From NCBI GenBank assembly GCA_937915825.1, contig CALGGT010000080.1:1-45243 (forward strand): a DNA stretch of 45,243 nt, written 5' to 3'. Below, piece after piece: positions 40,444 to 45,243 of the stretch. The first letter of the stretch is position 1. Each line of letters opens with the position of its first letter. Below the pieces are notes generated by a model. The model was not told the DNA's origin. It searched no databases and saw only the letters and a list, made by a program, of their open reading frames with translations. The DNA is from an uncultured Eubacterium sp. (lineage in GTDB: Bacteria > Bacillota > Clostridia > Lachnospirales > Lachnospiraceae). The translations under genes were made by a program, and so were the position numbers.

Positions 40444-41454
40444 CTACGCTCCCATCATTTCCCAACTGCCCTTATGGATCAACAAAAAACTTTTCCCCGG
40501 ATTGATGGCGCGAAATCGTTCTGCCATAAATCCCTGCCCCATTTTATCGTAAATAATATGCTGAACCGTTTGCTCCAGATCATAATTGGATTCCACCTTT
40601 TGATGGCTGATCTCACCAAAACGGGCGTTCCACCACCATATTTCAATGGGGACTCTGGACGCCAGACACTGCTTTCCGATCCCATAGAGCAATTCCATAT
40701 TCTCATCGGAATATTCCACTTCCTCCGGATTTAGTTCCAATACAATGGCCATTTGCTTGGAGGACATTCGCAGCCGCTCCTTCACCATCCATTCATCTTT
40801 TTTCGCGCTAAGCTTCCAATGAATGTCTTTCATGGAATCGCCGGGAATGTATTCCCGAATCTCACTGACATCGGAAAAATCGCTGCCTTTTAATTTACTT
40901 TCTTCCGCTTCTTCCATACCGGGCTCCATGGCATTCAGGTCCATCTGCGCGTCGCCTTTCCCCTGGGGCATAACCAGAACATCCACTTCATTCTTCAGAG
41001 GGATCATGGTCGTTCTCAGGCCCAGCCAATCGTCAGCAAACAGGCAGACCGCCTTTACCTTAATGTCCCCCACGTATTTTGAAGACAGGGGATACGACGC
41101 CTTGGACGTATTTTTCGGACCCAAGGGCATGGTGATCACAACCTCTTCCCTTTCATCTAAAAATTCATTTCCCACTTCCATCATCAGATAGCAGGCCGGC
41201 AAAGAAAGCCATAAAGGATTCTCCAGTTCCACATAAATCCGGAACTCTTTTCCTTTATCCATATTGTCCAAAGGGGCATGAATTCTGCAGGTTACCCGAT
41301 TCATCACCAAATATCCGCACCATAAAGATCCGATCAATAAGAGCACCATGACAATTCCCATTACCAGGTTAAAATAGCTATGGAAAAACCACAACATCAC
41401 TCCGTTTATGGAAAATAAGATCAGGAACTCAATCGCATTTATCCAATGTTTCAT
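40444..41454 (-). CDS. DUF58 domain membrane protein
   Basis: A 336-residue protein with two N-terminal membrane segments (about 9-47) and a cytosolic or surface DUF58 domain: GSDFSDVSEIREYIPGDSMK followed by IHWKLSAKKDEWMVKE, the diagnostic motif (about 190-225). The domain resembles von Willebrand A folds. In many genomes it accompanies a MoxR ATPase and a transglutaminase protein, as here; the three are thought to form a chaperone-like envelope module, but the role is unproven. Confidence 0.9.
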   Translation of the reverse strand: MKHWINAIEFLILFSINGVMLWFFHSYFNLVMGIVMVLLLIGSLWCGYLVMNRVTCRIHAPLDNMDKGKEFRIYVELENPLWLSLPACYLMMEVGNEFLDEREEVVITMPLGPKNTSKASYPLSSKYVGDIKVKAVCLFADDWLGLRTTMIPLKNEVDVLVMPQGKGDAQMDLNAMEPGMEEAEESKLKGSDFSDVSEIREYIPGDSMKDIHWKLSAKKDEWMVKERLRMSSKQMAIVLELNPEEVEYSDENMELLYGIGKQCLASRVPIEIWWWNARFGEISHQKVESNYDLEQTVQHIIYDKMGQGFMAERFRAINPGKSFLLIHKGSWEMMGA

Positions 41455-41457
41455 AAA

Positions 41458-42381
41458 TCACCTTAACTTTACCAAATGGAAGATCTCATCCAACACCATC
41501 ACAACCGAGATTCCCTCTGCCTTCGCTTTGGAACTGATCTTAACACGATGGCCCATTACGTCGAAAAACACCTGTTCAATGTCTTCCGGCACCACATAAT
41601 CTCTTCCTTCCATCACCGCTCTTGCTCTGGCCATACGCACCAGAGCGATCCCTCCTCTGGGGCTGGCTCCTAACTGAATGTAGCTGTTCTTTCTGGTTTC
41701 CTCCGTAATCCGGATCACATAATCGTACAACTCATCGCTGACATGACAGATCTCCGCCTGATCTTTTCTCTCCTGCCATTCCGTTTCGCTGATCACCGCC
41801 TTCACATCCTTCATGGTCTTGGCGCCATCATTTTTCAAAATATCTACCGCGTCTTTATGATCCGGATACCCCATGGAAAGGCAGACCATAAAACGATCCA
41901 GCTGGGACTCCGGCAACATTTGGGTTCCGGATGATCCCACCGGATTCTGGGTTGCAATCACCGTAAAGGGTGCCGGCAGATCGTGGCTTTTGCCATCCAC
42001 CGTTACCTTTCCTTCTTCCATGGCCTCTAACAAAGCCGATTGGGTTTTCGGCGACGTACGGTTGATCTCATCGGCCAGAAATAAATTGGCAAAGATCGCC
42101 CCCGGACGATATTCAAACTCTCTTGTCACATTATTATACATGGAAAAACCCACCAGATCACTAGGCAGAACATCCGGGGTAAATTGCACTCTTTTGTAGC
42201 TTAGGTCCACCGCCTTCGCCACCGTCATGGCCAGGGTTGTTTTCCCCACACCCGGAATATCTTCCAGCAAAATATGACCGCCTGCCAGCATGGTACACAG
42301 TACCTTCTCCACAATGGCGGTCTTTCCTTTGACAACCTTTTCTACTTCATCGATCACCTGTTGAATTTTATGTTCCATCAT
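41458..42381 (-). CDS. MoxR-family AAA+ ATPase
   Basis: A 307-residue AAA+ ATPase of the MoxR class, with Walker A GVGKTTLA (about 45-52), Walker B FLADEINRTSPKTQSALLEA (about 99-118) and the sensor ATQNPVGSSGTQMLPESQLD. MoxR proteins act as chaperones for partner proteins with von Willebrand A domains, which fits the DUF58 gene 3 bp downstream. The start is ATG at 42379-42381, or the next codon, behind AAAGGG. It lies 15 bp after recJ. Confidence 0.93.
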   Translation of the reverse strand: MMEHKIQQVIDEVEKVVKGKTAIVEKVLCTMLAGGHILLEDIPGVGKTTLAMTVAKAVDLSYKRVQFTPDVLPSDLVGFSMYNNVTREFEYRPGAIFANLFLADEINRTSPKTQSALLEAMEEGKVTVDGKSHDLPAPFTVIATQNPVGSSGTQMLPESQLDRFMVCLSMGYPDHKDAVDILKNDGAKTMKDVKAVISETEWQERKDQAEICHVSDELYDYVIRITEETRKNSYIQLGASPRGGIALVRMARARAVMEGRDYVVPEDIEQVFFDVMGHRVKISSKAKAEGISVVMVLDEIFHLVKLR

Positions 42382-42395
42382 TCCCTTTAGCCTTT

Positions 42396-44138
42396 CTATT
42401 TCGTAAATCTTTGGTAATCCTCCCATATCAGCTGAACCCTTCGTTCTCCGTGAAATTCATTGATTTCCGCGTGGAACGCAATGCCCAGATCAATGGCATT
42501 GGGATTTCCTCGATAGGCGCGTTCCAACTCATCCTCATTCCATTCTTTTACAATGTATTCTTCCAATCGATCCGGATCTAAGAAACTAACGGTGGACATT
42601 ACCGTTTGGTACTCATCCATAATCTGTGCCTGCAGGACCTGTCGTTCCTTTCCGACTCTTCGCATGGATACGATCTTATAATGGCTCCCTGCGAATAACG
42701 GTTTGGGATTGGCTACCCCAAAAGGCGCCATCACTTCCAGATCGTCCAGAACCGGTTGAGAGAAGGTCCGCAAAGGCGCTTTGGCGTCAATATAGATTTC
42801 TTCCGCAAAATCCTCCTCTTTCAAGGGGGATTCCTGATTCAACCTGGTCCGCAGGGTTTCAAAATCTTCTTCCCGGATGGTCATACCTGCCGCCATCTTA
42901 TGGCCACCGAAGGCAACCATGAGATCCTTGCATTTCATTAATTCCCCAAACATATCATACGCGGGAATGGATCGACCGGATCCCTTTAAAAGACCATTTC
43001 CCACAGATGTAAAAACAATGGTGGGATGGTAAAATGCCTCTTTGATCTTTCCGGCTACCAGTCCGGCCAAACTTTCATGGCAATCCTCTACCTTCAATAC
43101 CAGCACGGAAGACAGATGCTCCGGATCCAGTTGTTGAAACGCCCTACTCCTTGCCTGCTCGGTCATCGATTTTCTTTCATCGTTGATCCTTTTTAATTCA
43201 GCCGCTTTTTCCCTTGCCGGACCTTCTTCCCTTTCCTCCAGCAAGGCAAAGGATTTTTGCACATCCGCAATGCGACCGGCCGCATTAAAACAAGGCCCGA
43301 TGATAAATCCGATGTGATAGGTACTGATTTCCTTTCCTTCCAGTCCCTGTTCTCTTAACAGCGCCCGAAGTCCGGAATTTTTTGTGTTTTTCAATCGTTG
43401 CAGGCCTTCCCTTACGAGAATCCGGTTTTCTCCCTGCAGCTCCATAATATCCGCCACGGTAGCAATGGCCGTAAATTCCGATATAGCATCCAGACATGAA
43501 TCCACATCTACACCGCACCGCCTTGCCAGCTCCTGGATCAAACGATGAGCCACTCCCGCGCCGCATAAACCACGAAACGCGTAATCCGAATCCGGCCTTT
43601 TAGGATCTACCACCGCATCTGCCTGTGGCAAGACCTCCTGTACCTCATGATGGTCCGTTACAATGACAAGCAGCCCCTTTTCCTTGGCATAAGATACCGC
43701 CTGAAAGGCCGCGATCCCATTGTCACATGTGATCAACAGCTCACAACCGTCCCCGATGGCATCGTCCACGATCCGCCGGTTTAGCCCATACCCCTCTGTG
43801 GTTCGATCCGGCGTGTAGCATTTTCCACGGATTCCACACTTCGCAAATCCGGTCTTTAAGACCATCCCGGAAAAAATCCCATCGCAATCATAATCCGTAG
43901 CAATGGCGATCAACGTATCTTTCTTCGATAATAAAAGGGAAATCGCCCGATCCATATCTTTCAGGTGTAAGGGATCTTCCAGATCCTTCCGATCCCCTCT
44001 TAAAAATCTTCGAATGTCCTCTTTTGTTTCCACCCCACGATTCACCATACATTTTACCGTTAAGGGAGAAATTCCGAAGGTCTCCCCCAGTTCTTTAAAC
44101 GGGGCTCCGTATTGTCGTAAGATCCAACGTTTTCTCAT
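42396..44138 (-). CDS. recJ: RecJ, single-strand DNA exonuclease
   Basis: A 5'-3' exonuclease for recombination and mismatch repair. The 580-residue DHH-family protein has ATDYDCDGIFSG (about 77-88), the motif VTDHHE (about 152), PKRPDSDYAFRGLCGAGVA, GPCFNAAGRI, and in the DHHA1 part AFGGHKMAAGMTI. The ATG at 44136-44138 overlaps the stop of pyrC (ATGA) and follows GGAG. The C-terminal oligonucleotide-binding part runs to the stop, so the gene is complete. Confidence 0.94.
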   Translation of the reverse strand: MRKRWILRQYGAPFKELGETFGISPLTVKCMVNRGVETKEDIRRFLRGDRKDLEDPLHLKDMDRAISLLLSKKDTLIAIATDYDCDGIFSGMVLKTGFAKCGIRGKCYTPDRTTEGYGLNRRIVDDAIGDGCELLITCDNGIAAFQAVSYAKEKGLLVIVTDHHEVQEVLPQADAVVDPKRPDSDYAFRGLCGAGVAHRLIQELARRCGVDVDSCLDAISEFTAIATVADIMELQGENRILVREGLQRLKNTKNSGLRALLREQGLEGKEISTYHIGFIIGPCFNAAGRIADVQKSFALLEEREEGPAREKAAELKRINDERKSMTEQARSRAFQQLDPEHLSSVLVLKVEDCHESLAGLVAGKIKEAFYHPTIVFTSVGNGLLKGSGRSIPAYDMFGELMKCKDLMVAFGGHKMAAGMTIREEDFETLRTRLNQESPLKEEDFAEEIYIDAKAPLRTFSQPVLDDLEVMAPFGVANPKPLFAGSHYKIVSMRRVGKERQVLQAQIMDEYQTVMSTVSFLDPDRLEEYIVKEWNEDELERAYRGNPNAIDLGIAFHAEINEFHGERRVQLIWEDYQRFTK

Positions 44139-45243
44139 AGGTGATTCTCCGATTCGTATACAATTTTCCCCCGACAAACGGTATAATAAATGCGGCCCGG
44201 TAATTCCCATCCGATGAAGGGACTGTTCTCTGCTTTGGAAGCAAATCCGTTAACTTTTTCTCTTTCTGTTTCATTAAAGATAACCAGATCCGCCGGATAT
44301 CCCGGCGCGATCCGCCCCGGCTCCAAATGATATAACTTCGCCGGATTGACGCTCATATCCGTTAACAGATCCATTAAAGACAGATACCCCGGTTCCACCA
44401 GAGACTGGATTCCTAATCCCAAAGAAGTTTCCAGTCCGATAATTCCACTGGGAGCTTCTTCCATGGAACGATTCTTCTCTTCGGTGGAATGGGGCGCGTG
44501 ATCGGTTACGATCATATCAATGGTCCCCTCTTGCAATCCTTGAATAATGGCCAGCCGATCCTCCTCCAAACGCAAAGGCGGGTTCATTCTGGCATTGGTT
44601 CCATATTGGAGCACCGCCTCTTCCGTCAGCGTGAAGTGATGAGGGGTCGCTTCCCCGTGAATGTCCGCGCCTGCTTCTTTGGCCGCTTTGATATAATCCA
44701 AAGATTTACCGGAACTAATATGCTGAATGCACAGGCACCCACCGGTTTCTTCCGCGATCTTACAATCACGTTCTACCATCACTTCTTCCGCTTTACGGTC
44801 CGCTCCACCATATCCGATCTCTTCCGAAACGGCCCCCCGGTTTACCCCGGCTCCCCACACGTATTGGGGATCCTCCTCATGGAGGCTGACCGGCATATGC
44901 AGTGCCTTGGCTCGTTTTAAAGCTTCTTTCAGGATCTCTGGTTTCATAATGGGCAGCCCATCATCGGTAAATCCTACCGCGCCAGCCTTGGCCATGGCTT
45001 CAAAATCCACCAATTCTTCTCCCTTCATTCCCTTGGTCACGGTAGAGGTCTGATAAATACGAATGGGCTGGTCCTTTGCTTTCTCTAAAATATAGGACAG
45101 GGTTTCCACCGAATCCACGGGAGGATTGGTATTGGCCATACATACAACGGTTGTAAAGCCGCCCCTTGCCGCCGCTCTCGCTCCGGTTTCAATGTCTTCT
45201 TTATAGGTGAAACCCGGGTCTCTGAAGTGAACATGGGTATCCA
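44135..45243 (-). CDS. pyrC: Dihydroorotase, partial at the right edge
   Basis: It cyclises carbamoyl aspartate to dihydroorotate in pyrimidine synthesis. The frame is open to the window edge; 368 codons are present. The first visible residues contain the zinc motif DTHVHFRDPG, so only the N-terminal part (probably about 55-60 residues) is missing. Also visible: MANTNPPVDS, GFTDDGLPI, HEEDPQYV, CIQHISS, and VTDHAPHS with the catalytic Asp. This is the longer (class I, PyrC of Bacillus type) form. It is coupled to recJ. Confidence 0.95.
   Translation of the reverse strand, partial: DTHVHFRDPGFTYKEDIETGARAAARGGFTTVVCMANTNPPVDSVETLSYILEKAKDQPIRIYQTSTVTKGMKGEELVDFEAMAKAGAVGFTDDGLPIMKPEILKEALKRAKALHMPVSLHEEDPQYVWGAGVNRGAVSEEIGYGGADRKAEEVMVERDCKIAEETGGCLCIQHISSGKSLDYIKAAKEAGADIHGEATPHHFTLTEEAVLQYGTNARMNPPLRLEEDRLAIIQGLQEGTIDMIVTDHAPHSTEEKNRSMEEAPSGIIGLETSLGLGIQSLVEPGYLSLMDLLTDMSVNPAKLYHLEPGRIAPGYPADLVIFNETEREKVNGFASKAENSPFIGWELPGRIYYTVCRGKIVYESENHL

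Noticed and set aside
40412..40465. 18-residue N-terminal extension of the transglutaminase protein
   Set aside because: It overlaps the DUF58 gene end and has no ribosome site; the ATG at 40411 has GGAAG upstream.

Overview
The window reads as chromosomal DNA of a low-to-mid GC Firmicute, most likely a clostridium of the Lachnospiraceae type. This is inferred from the gene families (DUF1934, a TgpA/DUF58/MoxR set, a pyruvate formate-lyase activase, paired GH10 xylanases, a BmrCD-type ABC exporter), from strong AGGAGG-type ribosome binding sites, and from canonical sigma-A promoters in nearly every divergent gap. No transposase, phage gene, CRISPR array or rRNA was seen.

Layout. 1-268: the start of a membrane-anchored protein running off the left edge. 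557-7908: a minus-strand operon of a large exported protein with a C39-like tail, cdd, rsmF, a YcxB-like protein, tsaE, tsaB, rnz and a tsaD cut off after 79 codons. 7916-9115: an AEC transporter and tRNA-Trp. 9123-10957: purA and a lipoprotein, divergent from hypA-hypB (11123-12181). 12200-14408: a Ca/Na antiporter and a cytoplasmic GH10 xylanase. 14417-14578: tRNA-Leu. 14609-18423: a heterodimeric ABC exporter behind a structured leader RNA of about 145 nt. 18427-20519: pyrimidine-nucleoside phosphorylase (apparent ATC start) and pflA. 20557-22280: a PAP2 membrane phosphatase and a convergent cell-wall amidase. 22373-25892: lipoprotein GH10 xylanase, nadB, nadC. 25922-27105: trpS. 27140-30645: ddl, DUF1934, dapF, trxA and a lipoprotein cyclophilin. 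30671-32121: an exported glucosaminidase. 32144-36077: ftsH and uvrC. 36131-37883: pyrG. 37820-45243: pyrC (partial), recJ, MoxR, DUF58 and transglutaminase genes.

Themes. Several genes serve the envelope (dapF, ddl, amidase, glucosaminidase, PAP2, transglutaminase set), nucleotides (purA, pyrG, pyrC, cdd, phosphorylase) and tRNA or rRNA maturation (tsaB/E/D, rnz, rsmF, trpS and two tRNAs). The two xylanases suggest xylan use: one on the cell surface, one in the cytosol.

The best leads are the leader RNA before the ABC exporter, which has two mutually exclusive 8-bp helices; the clean tsaD breakpoint; the ATC start codon behind a near-perfect Shine-Dalgarno; and a recurring pattern of 15-25 bp tandem duplications at gene ends. 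Most of the rest is ordinary housekeeping.
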